64,000 bases of DNA from Petrolisthes cinctipes (Eukaryota > Arthropoda > Malacostraca > Decapoda > Porcellanidae), in contig JAWQEG010000516.1 of NCBI GenBank assembly GCA_033782935.1, positions 62,001 through 126,000 of the forward strand, written 5' to 3'. This document shows, piece by piece, positions 43,258 to 58,180 of this stretch. Positions within the stretch are counted from its first letter, which is position 1. Every line of letters starts with the position of its first letter. The notes below the pieces were generated by a model. The model worked only from the letters and a program-made list of their open reading frames with translations. It did not search any database and had not been told where the DNA came from. Both the position numbers and the translations under genes were made by a program.

Positions 43258-46200
43258 TACAGAGCCAGTCCTCGAACGGCTCCCGGATGTAGGCATGCAC
43301 ATATCGACTTTGGACACTTAAAATATCGATTTTTAGCATGTTTTGAGCCTATATTTTGAAAACATTCTAGCACTGAGTAGGCATGTACAGGTCGCTTCTG
43401 GGACCCAAAAATATCGAATTTTCGGGTGTTTTGAGGTTGAATTTGGGATATAAACAGGTGCAGAAGATGCATCACATATTGACTTGGGGCACCAAAAATA
43501 TCGATTTTCAGCATGTTTTGGGCCTGTATCTGAGTAGGCATGTATAGATCGCTTCTGGGACCCCAAAATATCGAATTTTCAGTGGTTGGAGCCTGAATTT
43601 GAGATATAAACGGGTACAGAAGATGCATGCACATATAGACTTTTGGGCATCTAAAATATCGATATTCTGTATGTTTTGGGCCTGTATTTTGAAAATACTC
43701 TAACAGGGAGTAGGCATCTACAGATCGCTTCTGGAACCCCAAAATATCGAATTTTCGGATGTTTTGGGCCTGAATTTGAGATTTCGACTTTGATCACCTA
43801 AAATATCGATTTTTAGTATGTTTTGGGCCTATATTTTGAAAATATTCTAGCACTAAGTACAGATCACTTCAGGGACCCCAAAATATCGAATTTTCGGGTG
43901 TTTTGAGCTTGAATTTGAGATATAAACGGGTACAGAAGATGCATGCACATATCGACTTTGGCCACTTAGAATATCGATTTTTAGCATGTTTTGAGAATAT
44001 ATTTTGAAAACATTCTAGCACTGAGTAGGCACGTAAAGATCGCTTCTGGGACCCAAAAATATCGAATTTTCGGTTGTTTTGAGATTGAATTTGGGATATA
44101 AACGGGTGCAGAAGATGCATACACATATTGTTGACTTTGGTCACGTAAAATATCGATTTTCAGCATGTTTTGGGCCTGCATTTTGAAAATACTCTAACCC
44201 GGAGTAGGCATGTACAGATCGCTTCTGGGACCCGAAAATCTCGAATTTTCGGGTGTTTTGAGCCTGAATTTGAGATATAAACGGGTACAGAAGATGCATG
44301 CACATATCGACTTTTGGGCACCTAAAATATCGATTTTGAGCATGTTTCGGGTCTGTATCTTGAAAACATTCTAGCACTGAGTAGGCATGTACAGATCGCT
44401 TCTGGGACTCAAAAATATCGAATTTTCGGGTGTTTTGAAGTTGAATTTGAGATATAAACGAGTGCAGAAGATGCATACACATATTGACTTTGGGCACCTA
44501 AAATATCGATTTTCAGCATGTTTTTGGCTTGAATCTGAGTAGGCATGTACAGATCGCTTCTGGGACCCCAAAATATCGAATTTTCGGGTGTTTGGAGAAC
44601 GAATTTGAGATATAAACGGGTACAGAAGATGCATGCACATATCGACTTTTGGGCACCTAAAAGATCGATTTTCAGTATGTTTTGGGCCTGTATTTTGAAA
44701 ATACTCTAACACGGAGTATGCATGTACAGTTCACTTCTGGGACCCCAAAATATCGAATTTTCGGGTGTTTTGGGCCAGAATTTGAGATATGGACATAGGG
44801 CACCTAAAATATCGATTTTTAGCATGTTTTGGGCCAATATTTGAAAATATTCGAGCACTAAGTAGGCATGTACAGATCACTTCTGGGACCCCAAAATATC
44901 GAATTTTCGGGTGTTTTGAGCCTGAATTTGAGATATAAACGGGTACAAAAGATGCATACACATATTGACTTTGGTCACCTAAAATATCGATTTTCAGCAT
45001 GTTTTGGGCCTGCATTTTGAAAATACTCTAACCCGGAGTAGGCATGTACAGATCGCTTCTGGGACCCCAAAATATCGAATTTTCGGGTGTTTTGGGCCAG
45101 AATTTGAGATATCGACTTTGGGCACCTAAAATATCGATTTTAGCATGTTTTGGGCCTATATTTTGAAAATATTCTAGCACTGAGTAGGCATGTACAGATC
45201 GCTTCTGGGACCCCAAAATCTCGAATTTTCGGGTGTTTTGAGCCTGAATTTGAGATATAAACGGGTACAGAAGATGCATGCACATATCGACTTTTGAGCA
45301 CCTAAAATATCGATTTTGAGCATGTTTTGGGTCTGTATCTTGAAAACATTCTAGCACTGAGTAGGCATGTACAGATCGCTTCTGGGACTCAAAAATATCG
45401 AATTTTCGGGTGTTTTGAGGTTGAATTTGAGATATAAACGAGTGCAGAAGATGCATGCACATATCGACTTTGAACACTTAAAATATCGATTTTTAGCATG
45501 TTTTGGGTCTGTATCTGAGTAGGCATGTACAGATCACTTCTGGGACCCCAAAATATAGAATTTTCGGGTGTTTCGAGCCTGAATTTGAGATATAAACGGG
45601 TACAGAAGCATCCACATATCGACTTTTGGGCACCTAAAAGATCGATTTTCAGTATGTTTTGGGCCTGTATATTGAAAATACTCTAACAGATCGCTTCTGG
45701 GACCCCAAAATATCGAATTTTCGGGTGTTTTGGGCCTGAATTTGAGATATCGACTTTGGGCACCTAAAATATCGATTTTTAGCATGTTTTGGGCCTATAT
45801 TTTGAAAATATTCTAGCACTGAGTAGGCATGTACAGATCGCTTCTGGGACCCCAAAATATTGAATTTTCTGGTGTTTTGGGCCTGAATTTCAGATATCGA
45901 CTTTAGGCACCAAAAATATCGATTTTTTAGCATGCTTTCGGCCTATATTTTGAAAATATTCTAGCAATGAGTAGGCATGTACAGATCGCTTCTGGGACCC
46001 CAAAATATCGAATTATTGGGTGTTTTGAGCCTGAATTTAAGATATAAACAGGTACAGAAGATGCATGCACATATCGACTTTTGGGCACTTAAAATATCGA
46101 TTTTGAGCATGTTTTGGGTCTGTATCTTGAAAACATTCTAACTAGGAGTAGGAATGTAGAGATCGCTTCTAAGACCCAAAAATACCGAATTTTCGGGTGT

Positions 46201-49200
46201 TTTGAGCCTGAATTTGAGATATAAACGGATACAGAAGATGCATGCACACATCGACTTTGGACATTTAAAATATCGATTTTTGGCATGTTTTGAGCCTATA
46301 TTTTTAAAAATTCTAGCACTAACTAGGCATGTGCAGATCGCTTCTGGGACCCAAAAATATAGAATTTTCGGGTGTTTTGAGGATGAATTTGAGATATAAA
46401 TGAGTGCAGAAGATGCATACACATATTAACTTTGGGCACCTAAAATATCGATTTTCAGCATGTTTTTGGCCTGTATATTGAAAATACTCTAACACGGAGT
46501 AGGTATATACAGATCACTTTTAGGACCCAAAACTACCGAATTTTTGGGTGTTTTGAGCCTGAATTTGAGATATAAACGGGTACAGAAGATGCATGCACAT
46601 ATCGACTTTTGGGGACATAAAAGATCGATTTTCAGTATGTTATGGGCCTGTATTTTGAAAATACTCTAACACGGAGTAGGCATGTACAGTTCGCTTCTGG
46701 GACCGCAAAATATCGAATTTTCAGGTGTTTTGGGCCTGAATTTAAGATATCGACTTTGGGCACCTAAAATATCGATTCTTAGCATGTGTTGTGCCTATAT
46801 TTTGAAAATATTCTAGTACCAAATAGGCAAATACAAATCACTTCTGGGACCCCAAAATATCGAATTTTCGGGAGTTTTGATCCTGAATTTGAGATATAAA
46901 CGGGTACAGAAGATGCATTCACATATCGACTTTGGACACTTAAAATATCGATTTTTAGTATGTTTTGGGTCTATATTTTGAAAATATTCTAGCACTAAGT
47001 AGGCATGTACAAATCACTTCTGGGACCCCAAAATATCGAATTTTCGAGTGTTTGGAGCCTGAATTTGAGATGTAAACGGGTACAGAAGATACATCCACAT
47101 ATCGACTTTTGGGCACCTAAAAGATCGATTTTCAGTATGTTTTGGGCCTGTATATTGAAAATACTCTAACACGGAGTAGGCAAGTACAGATCGCTTCTGG
47201 GACCATAAAATATCGAATTTTCCGGTGTATTGGGCCTGAATTTGATATATCGACTTTGGGCACCTAAAATATCGATTTTTAGCATGTTTTGGGCCTATAT
47301 TTTAAAAATATTCTAGCACTGAGTAGGCATGTACAGATCGCTTCTGGGACCCCAAAATATCGAATTTTCGGGTGTTTTGAGCCTGAATTTGAGATATAAA
47401 CGGGTACAGAAGATGTATCCACATATCGACTTTTGGGCACCTAAAATATCGATTTGGAGCATGTTTTGGGTCTGTATCTTGAAAACATTCTAACTAGGTG
47501 TAGGCATGTACAGATCGCTTCTAGGACCCAAAAATACCGAATTTTCGGGTGTTTTGAGCCTGAATTTGAGATATAAACGGGTACAGAAGATGCATGCACA
47601 TATCGACTTTAGACACTTAAAATATCGATTTTTTGCATGTATTGAGCATATATTTTGAAAACATTCTAGCACTGAGTAGGCATGTACAGATTGCTTCTGG
47701 GACCCAAAAATATCGAATTTTCGGGTGTTTTGAGGTTGAATTTGAGATATAAACGAGTGCAGAAGATGCATAAACATATTGACTTTGGGCACCTAAAATA
47801 TCGATTTTCAGCCTGTTTTGGGCCTGTAACTGAGTAGGCATGTACAGATCGCTTCTGGTCCCCAAAATTTCGAATTTTCGGGTGTTTGGAGCCTGAATTT
47901 GAGATATAAACGTGTACAGAAGATGCATGCACATATCGACTTTTGGGCACCTAAAATATCGATTTTGAGCATGTTCTTGGTCTGTATCTTGAAAACATTC
48001 TAACTAGGAGTAGGCATGTACAGATCGCTTCTGGGACCCAAAAATATCGAATTTTAGGGTTTTTTGGGCCTGAATTTGAGATATCGACTTTGGGCACCTA
48101 AAATATCGATTTTCATCATGTTTTGGGCCTGTAGCTGACAAGGCCTGTACAGATCGCTTCTGGGACCCCAAAATATCGAATTTTCGGGTGTTTTGAGCCT
48201 GAATTTGAGATATAAACGGGTCCAGAAGATGCATTCACATATCGACTTTGGACACTTAAAATATCGATTTTTAGCATGTTTTGAGCCTATATTTTGAAAA
48301 AATTCTAGCACTGAGTAGGCATGTACGGATCGCTTCTGGAACCAAAAAATTATCGAATTTTCGAGGGTTTTGAGGTTGAATTTGGGATATAAACGGGTGC
48401 AGAAGATGCATACACATATTGACTTTGGTCACCTAAAATATCGATTTTCAGTATGTTTTGGACCTGTATTTTATAAATACTCTAACACGGAGTAGGTATG
48501 TACAGATCGCTTCTAGGACCCCAAAATATCGAATTTTCTGGTGTTTAAGGACTGAATTTGAGATATCGACTTTGGGCACCTAAAACATCGATTTCTAGCA
48601 TGTTTTGGACCTATATTTTGAAATCATTCTAGCACTGAGTAGGCATGTACAGATCTCTTCTGGGACCCCGAAATATCGAATTTTCGGGTGTTTTAAGCCT
48701 GAATTTGAGATATAAACGGGTACAGAAAATGCATGCACATATCGACTTTGGACACTTAAAATATCGATTTTTAGCATGTTTTGAGCCTATATATTGAAAA
48801 CATTCTAGCACTGAGTAGGCATGTACAGTTCGCTTCTGGGACCCAAAAAATATCGAATTTTCGGGTGTTTTGAGGTTGAATTTGCGATATAAACGGGTGC
48901 AGAAGATGCATACACATATTGACTTTGGTCATCTAAAATCTCGATTTTCAGCATGTCTTTGGCCTGTATTTTGAAAATACTCTAACACGGAGTAGGCAAG
49001 TACAGATCGCTTCTGGGACCCCAAAATATCGAATGTTCGGGTGTTTGGAGCCTGAATTTGAGATATAAACGGGTACAGAAGATATTATCCACATTTCGAC
49101 TTTTGGGCACCTAAAAGATCGATTTTCAGTATGTTTTGGGCCTGTATATTGAAAATACTTTAATACGGAGAAGGCATGTACAGATCGCTTCTGGGACCCC

Positions 49201-52200
49201 AAAATATCGAATTTTCGGGTGTTTTGGGCCTGAATTTGATATATCGACTTTGGGCACCTAAAATATCGATTTTCAGAATGTTTTGGGCCTGTATTTTGAA
49301 AATACTCTAACACGGAGTATGCAAGTACAGATCGCTTCTGGGACCCCAAAATATCGAATTTTCGGGTGTTTGGAGCCTGAATTTGAGATATAAACGGGTA
49401 CAGAAGATGCATTCACATATCGACCTTTGGGCACCAAAAAGATCGATTTTCAGTATGTTTTGGGCCTGTATATTGAAAATACTCTAACACGGAGTAGGCA
49501 TGTACAGATCGATTCTGGGACCCCAAAATATCGAGTTTTCGTGTGTTTTGGGCCTCAATTTTAATATCGACTTTGGGCATCTAAAATATCGATTTTTAGC
49601 ATGTTTTGGGCCTATATATTGAAAATATTCTAGCACTAAGTAGGCATGTACAGATCACTTCTGGGACCCCAAAATATCGAATTTTTGGGTGTTTTGAGCC
49701 TGAATTTGAGATATAAACGGGTACAGAAGATGCATGCACATATCGACTTTGGAAACTTAAAAAATCGATTTTTTGCATATTTTGAGCCTATAATTTGAAA
49801 ACATTCTAGCACTGAGTAGGCATGTACTGATCGCTTCTGGGACCAAAAAATATCGAATTTTCGGGTATTTTGAGGTTGAATTTGGGATATAAACGGGTGC
49901 AGAAGATGCATGCACATATCGACTTTTGGGCACCTAAAAGATCGATTTTCAGTATGTTTTGGGCCTGTAATTTGAAAATACTCTAACACGGAGTAGGCAT
50001 GTACAGTTCGCTTCTGGGACCCCAAAATATCGAATTTTCGGGTGTTTTGGGCCTGAATTTGAGATATCGACTTTGGGCACCTAAAATATCGATTTTCCGC
50101 ATGTTTTGGGCCTATATTTTAAAAACAATCTAGCACTGAGTAGGCATGTACAGATCGCTTCTGGGACCCCAAAATACCGAATTTTCGGGTGTTTTGAACC
50201 TGAATTTGAGATATAAACGGGTACAGAAGATTCATGCACATATCGACTTTTGGGCACCTAAAAGAACGATTTTCAGTATGTTTTGGGCCTGTATATTCAA
50301 AATACTCTAACACGGAGTAGGCATGTACAATTCGCTTCTGGGACCCCAAAATATCGAATTTTCGGGTGTTTTGGGCCTGAATTTGAGATATCGACTTTGG
50401 GCACCTAAAATATCGATTTTTTGCATGTTTTGGGCCTATATTTTGAAAATATTCTAGCACTAAGTAGGCATGTACAGCTCACATCTGGGACCCCAAAATA
50501 TCGAATTTTCGGGTGTTTTGAGCCCGAATTTGAGATATAAACGGGTACAGAAGATGCATGCACATCTCTACTTTGGTCACCTAAAATATCGATTTTCAGC
50601 ATGTTTTGGGCCTGTATTTTGAAAATACTCTAACACGGAGTAGTAAAGTACAGATCGCTTCTGGGACCCTAAAATATCGAATTTTCCGGTGTTTGGAGAC
50701 TGAATTTGAGATATAAACGGGTACAGAAGATGCATCAACATATCGTCTTTTGGGCACCTAAAAGATCGATTTTCAGTATGTTTTGGGCCTGTATATTGAA
50801 AAAACTCTAATACGGAGTAGGCATGTACAGATCGCTTCAGGGACCCCAAAATATCGGGTTTTCGTGCGTTTTGGGCCTGAATTTGAGATATCGACTTTGG
50901 GCACCTGAATTATCGATTTTTAGAATGTTTTGGGCCTATATTTTGAAAATATTCTAGAACTAAGTAGGCATGTACAGATCACTTCTGGGACCCCAAAATA
51001 TCGAATTTTCGGGTGTTTTGAGCCTGAATTTGAGATATAAACGGGTCCAGAAGATGCATTCACATATCGACTTTGGACACTTAAAATATCGATTTTTAGC
51101 ATGTTTTGAGCCTATATTTTGAAAAAATTCTAGCACTGAGTAGGCATGTACGGATCGCTTCTGGAACCAAAAAATTATCGAATTTTCGAGGGTTTTGAGG
51201 TTGAATTTGGGATATAAACGGGTGCAGAAGATGCATACACATATTGACTTTGGTCACCTAAAATATCGATTTTCAGTATGTTTTGGACCTGTATTTTATA
51301 AATACTCTAACACGGAGTAGGTATGTACAGATCGCTTCTAGGACCCCAAAATATCGAATTTTCTGGTGTTTAAGGACTGAATTTGAGATATCGACTTTGG
51401 GCACCTAAAACATCGATTTCTAGCATGTTTTGGACCTATATTTTGAAATCATTCTAGCACTGAGTAGGCATGTACAGATCGCTTCTGGGACCCCGAAATA
51501 TCGAATTTTCGGGTGTTTTAAGCCTGAATTTGAGATAAAAAACGGGTACAGAAAATGCATGCACATATTGACTTTGGGCACCTAAAATATCGATTTTCAG
51601 CATGTTTTGGGCCTGTATTTTTAAAATACTCTAACACGGAGTAGGCATGTACAGATCGCTTCTTGGACTAAAATATATAGAATTTTTGGGTGTTTTGAGC
51701 CTGAATTTGAGATATCGACTTTGGGCACCTAAAATATTGATTTTTAGCATGTTTTGGGCCTATGTTTTGAAAATATTCTAGCACTAAGTAGGCATGTACA
51801 GCTCACTTCTGGGACCCCAAAATATCGAATTTTCGGGTGTTTTGAGCCTGAATTTGAGATATAAACGGGTACAGAAGATGCATGCACATCTCTACTTTGG
51901 TCACCTAAAATATCGATTTTCAGCATGTTTTGGGCCTGTATTTTGAAAATACTCTAACACGGAGTAGGCAAGTACAGATCGCTTCTGGGACCCCAAAATA
52001 TCGAATTTTTGGGTGTTTGGAGCCTGAATTTGAGATATAAACGGGTACAGAAGATGCATGCACATATCGACTTTTGGGCACCTAAAATATCGATTATCTG
52101 TATGTTTTGGACCTGTATTTTATAAATACTCTAACACGGAGTAGGTATGTACAGATCGCTTCTAGGACCCCAAAATATCGAATTTTCGGGTGTTTGAGGA

Positions 52201-54499
52201 CTGAATTTGAGATATCGACTTTGGGCACCTAAAATATCGATTTCTAGCATGTTTTGGACCTATATTTTGAAAACATTCTAGCACTGAGTAGGCATGTACA
52301 GATCGCTTCTTGGACCCCGAAATATCGAATTTTCGGGTGTTTTAAGCCTGAATTTGAGATATAAACGGGTACAGAAAATGCATGCACATACTGACTTTGG
52401 GCACCTAAAATATCGATTTTCAGCATGTTTTGGGCACGTATTTTTAAAATACTCTAACACGGAGTAGGCATGTACAGATCGCTTCTTGGACCCAAATATA
52501 TAGAATTTTTGGGAGTTTTGTGCCTGAATTTGAGTTATCGACTTTGGGCACCTAAAATATCGATTTCTAGCATGTTTTGGACCTATATTTTGAAAACATT
52601 CTAGCACTGAGTAGGCATGTACAGATCGCTTCTGGGACCCCGAAATATCGAATTTTCGGGTGTTTTAAGCCTGAATTTGAGATATAAACGGGTACAGAAG
52701 ATGCATCCACATATCGACTTTTGGGCACCTAACAGATCTTTTTTCAGTATGTTTTGGGCCTGTATATAGAAAAAACTCTAATACGGAGTAGGCATGTGCA
52801 GATCGCTTCTGGGACCCCAAAATATCGGGTTTTCGTGCGTTTTGGGCCTGAATTTGATATATCGACTTTGGGCACCTAAATTATCGATTCTTAGCATGTT
52901 TTGAGCCTATATTTTGAAAATATTCTAGAACTAAGTAGACATGTACAGATCACTTCTGGGACCCCAAAATATCGAATTTTCGGGTGTTTTGAGCCTGAAT
53001 TTGAGATATAAACGAGTCCAGAAGATGCATGCACATATCGACTTTGGACACTTAAAATATCGATTTTTAGCATGTTTTGAGCCTATATTTTGAAAACATT
53101 CTAGCACTGAGTAGGCATGTACAGATCCCTTCTGGGACCAAAAAATATCGAATTTTCAGGTGTTTTGAGGTTGAATTTGGGATATAAACGGGTGCATCAG
53201 ATGAATACACATATTGACTTTGGTCACCTAAAATATCGATTTTCAGCATGTTTTGGGCCTGTATTTTGAAAATACTCAAACACGGAGTAGGCAAGTACAG
53301 ATCACTTCTGGGACCCCAAAATATAGAATATTCGGGTGTTTAGAGCCTGAATTTGAGATATAAACGGGTACAGAAGATGCAGGCACATATCGACTTTTGC
53401 GCACCTAAAATATCGATTATATGTATGTTTTGGGCCTGTATTTTATAAATACTCTAACACGGAGTAGGTATGTACAGATCGCTTCTAGGACCCCAAAATA
53501 TCGAATTTTCGGGTGTTTAAGGACTGAATTTGAGATATCGACTTTGGGTACATAAAATATAGATTTTTAGCATGTTTTGGGCCTATATTTTGAAAACATT
53601 CTAGCACTGAGTAGGCATGTACAGATCGCTTCTGGGACCCCGAAATATCGAATTTTCGGGTGTTTTGAGCCTGAATTTGAGATATAAACGGGTACAGAAA
53701 ATGCATGCACATATTGACTTTAGGCACCTAAAATATCGATTTTCAGCATGTTTTGGGCCTGTATTATGAAAATACTCTAACACGGAGTAGGCATGTACAG
53801 ATCGCTTCTGGGACCCAAAAATATAGAATTTTCGGGTGTTTTGAGCCTGAATTTGAGATATAAACAGGTACTGAAGATGCATGCACATATCGACTTTTGG
53901 GCACTTAAAATATCGATTTTGAGCATGTTTTGGGTCTGTATCTTGAAAACATTCTAACAAGGAGTAGGAATGTACAGATCGCTTCTAAGACCCAAAAATA
54001 CCGAATTTTCGGGTGTTTCGGGCCTGAATTTGATATATCGACTTTGGGCACCTAAAATATCGATTTTCAGAATGTTTTGGGCCTGTATTTTGAAAATACT
54101 CTAACACGGAGTATGCAAGTACAGATCGCTTCTGGGACCCCAAAATACCGAATTTTCGGGTGTTTCGAGCCTGAATTTGAGATATAAACGGGTACAGAAG
54201 ATGCATGCACATATCGACTTTTGGGCACCTAAAAGATCGATTTTCAGTATGTTTTGGGCCTGTATTTTTAAAATACTCTAACACGGTGTAGGCATGTACA
54301 GTTCGCTTCTGGGACCCAAAAATATCGAATTTTCGGGTGTTTTGGGCCTGAATTTGAGATATCAACTTTGGGCACCTAAAATATCGATTTTTAGCATGTT
54401 TTGGGCCTATATTTTAAAACTATTCTAGCACTAAGTAGGCATATACAGGTCACTTCTGGGACCCCAAAATATCGAATTTTGGTTGTTTTGAGCCTGAAT

Positions 54500-57400
54500 T
54501 TGAGATATAAACGGGTACAGAAGATGCATGCACATCTCTACTTTGGTCACCTAAAATATCGATTTTCAGTATGTTTTGGGCTTGTATTTTGAAAATACTC
54601 TAACACGGAGTAGGCAAGTACAGATCGCTTTTGGGACCCCAAAATATCGATTTTTCGGGTGTTTGGAGCCTGAATTTGAGATATAAACGGGTACAGAAGA
54701 TGCATCCACATATCGACTTTTGGGCACCTAAAAGATCGATTTTCAGTATGTTTTGGGCCTGTATATTGAAAAAACTCTAATACGGAGTAGGCATGTACAG
54801 ATCGCTTCTGGGACCCCAAAATATTGGGTTTTCGTGCGTTTTGGGCCTGAATTTGAGATATCGACTTTGGGCACCTAAATTATCGATTTTTAGCATGTTT
54901 TGGGCCTATATTTTGAAAATATTCTAGAACTAAGTAGGCATGTACAGATCACTTCTGGGACCCCAAAATATCGAATTTTCGGGTGTTTTGAGCCTGAATT
55001 TGAGATATAAACGGGTCCAGAAGATGCATGCACATATCGACTTTGGATACTTAAAATATCGATTTTTAGCATGTTTTGAGCCTATATTTTGAAAACATTC
55101 TACCACTGAGTAGGCATGTACAGATCGCTTCTGGAACCAAAAAATATCGAATTTTCGGGTGTTTTAAGGTTGAATTTGGGATATAAACGGGTGCATAAGA
55201 TGCATACACATATTGACTTTGGTCACCTAAAATATCGATTTTCAGCATGTTTTGGGCCTGTATTTTGAAAATACTCAAACACGGAGTAGGCAAGTACAGA
55301 TCACTTTTGTGACCCCAAAATATCGAATTTTCGGGTGTTTGGAGCCTGAATTTGAGATATAAACGGGTACAGAAAATGCAAGCACATATCGACTTTCAGC
55401 ATGTTTTGAGCCTGTATTTTGAAAATACTCTAACACGGAGTAGGCATGTACAGATCGCTTCTGGGACCCAAAAATATAGAATTTTCGGGTGTTTTGAGCC
55501 TGAATTTGAGGTATAAACAGTTACTGAAGATGAATGCACATATCGTCTTTTGGGCACTTAAAATATCGATTTTGAGCATGTTTTGGGTCTGTATCTTGAT
55601 AACATTCTAACTAGGAGTAGGAATGTAGAGATCGCTTCTAAGACCCAAAAATACCGAATTTTCTGGTGTTTTGAGCATGAATTTGAGATATAAACGGGTA
55701 CAGAAGATGCATGCACATATCGACTTTGGACACTTAAAGTATCGATTTTTAGCATGTTTTGAGCCTATATTTTGAAAACATTCTAGCACTGAGTAGGCAT
55801 GTGCAGATCGCTTCTGGGACCCAAAAATATCGAATTTTCGGGTGTTTTGAGGTTGAATTTGAGATATAAACGAGTGCAGAAGATGCATACACATATTAAC
55901 TTTGGGCACCTAAAATATCGATTTTCAGCATGTTTTGGGCCTGTATCTGAGTAGGCATGTACAGATCGCTTCTGGGACCCCGAAATATCGAATTTTCGGG
56001 TGTTTTGAGCCTGAATTTGAAATATAAACGGGTACAGAAAATGCATTCACATATTGACTTTAGGCACCTAAAATATCGATTTTCAGCATGTTTTGGGCCT
56101 GTATTTTGAAAATACTCTAACACGGAGTAGGCATGTACAGATCGCTTCTGGGACCCAAAAATATAGAATTTTCGGGTGTTTTGAGCCTGAATTTGAGATA
56201 TAAACAGGTACTGAAGATGCATGCACATATCGACTTTTGGGCACTTAAAATATCGATTTTGAGCATGTTTTGGGTCTGTATCTTGAAAACATTCTAACAA
56301 GGAGTAGGAATGTACAGATCGATTCTAAGACCCAAAAATACCGAATTTTCGGGTGTTTCGGGCCTGAATTTGATATATCGACTTTGGGCACCTAAAATAT
56401 CGATTTTCAGAATGTTTTGGGCCTGTATTTTGAAAATACTCTAACACGGAGTATGCAAGTACAGATCGCTTTTGGGACCCCAAAATATCGAATTTTCGGG
56501 TGTTTGGAGCCTGAATTTGAGATATAAACGGGTACAGAAGATGCATCCACATATCGACTTTTGGGCACCTAAAAGATCGATTTTCAGTATGTTTTGGGCC
56601 TGTATATTGAAAAAACTCTAATACGGAGTAGGCATGTACAGATCGCTTCTGGGACCCCAAAATATTGGGTTTTCGTGCGTTTTGGGCCTGAATTTGAGAT
56701 ATCGACTTTGGGCACCTAAATTATCGATTTTTAGCATGTTTTGGGCCTATATTTTGAAAATATTCTAGAACTAAGTAGGCATGTACAGATCACTTCTGGG
56801 ACCCCAAAATATCGAATTTTCGGGTGTTTTGAGCCTGAATTTGAGATATAAACGGGTCCAGAAGATGCATGCACATATCGACTTTGGATACTTAAAATAT
56901 CGATTTTTAGCATGTTTTGAGCCTATATTTTGAAAACATTCTACCACTGAGTAGGCATGTACAGATCGCTTCTGGAACCAAAAAATATCGAATTTTCGGG
57001 TGTTTTAAGGTTGAATTTGGGATATAAACGGGTGCATAAGATGCATACACATATTGACTTTGGTCACCTAAAATATCGATTTTCAGCATGTTTTGGGCCT
57101 GTATTTTGAAAATACTCAAACACGGAGTAGGCAAGTACAGATCACTTTTGTGACCCCAAAATATCGAATTTTCGGGTGTTTGGAGCCTGAATTTGAGATA
57201 TAAACGGGTACAGAAAATGCAAGCACATATCGACTTTCAGCATGTTTTGAGCCTGTATTTTGAAAATACTCTAACACGGAGTAGGCATGTACAGATCGCT
57301 TCTGGGACCCAAAAATATAGAATTTTCGGGTGTTTTGAGCCTGAATTTGAGGTATAAACAGGTACTGAAGATGAATGCACATATCGTCTTTTGGGCACTT

Positions 57401-58180
57401 AAAATATCGATTTTGAGCATGTTTTGGGTCTGTATCTTGAAAACATTCTAACTAGGAGTAGGAATGTAGAGATCGCTTCTAAGACCCAAAAATACCGAAT
57501 TTTCTGGTGTTTTGAGCATGAATTTGAGATATAAACGGGTACAGAAGATGCATGCACATATCGACTTTGGACACTTAAAGTATCGATTTTTAGCATGTTT
57601 TGAGCCTATATTTTGAAAACATTCTAGCACTGAGTAGGCATGTGCAGATCGCTTCTGGGACCCAAAAATATCGAATTTTCGGGTGATTTGAGGTTGAATT
57701 TGAGATATAAACGAGTGCAGAAGATGCATACACATATTAACTTTGGGCACCTAAAATATCGATTTTCAGCATGTTTTGGGCCTGTATCTGAGTAGGCATG
57801 TACAGATCGCTTCTGGGACCCCAAAATATCGAATTTTTTGATGTTTGGAGCCTGAATTTGAGATATAAACGGGTACAGAAGATGCATGCACATATCGACT
57901 TTTGGGCACCTAAAAGATCGATTTTCAGTATGTTATGGGCCTGTATTTTGAAAATACTCTAACACGGAGTAGGCATGTACAGTTCGCTTCTGGGACCCCA
58001 AAATATCGAATTTTCAGGTGTTTTGGGCCTGAATTTGAGATATCGACTTTAGGCACCTAAAATATCAATTTTTAGCATGTTTTGAGCCTATATTTTGAAA
58101 ACATTCTAGCACTGAGTAGGCATGTACAGATCACTTCTGGGATCCCAAAATATCGAATTTTCGGTAGTTTTGATCCTGAA
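54500..58180. repeat. 1841-bp higher-order repeat, two copies
   Basis: Three distinctive monomers recur with the same offset: 54890 and 56731, 55066 and 56907, 55558 and 57399, each 1841 bp apart and nearly identical. The block boundaries are approximate. Confidence 0.85.
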
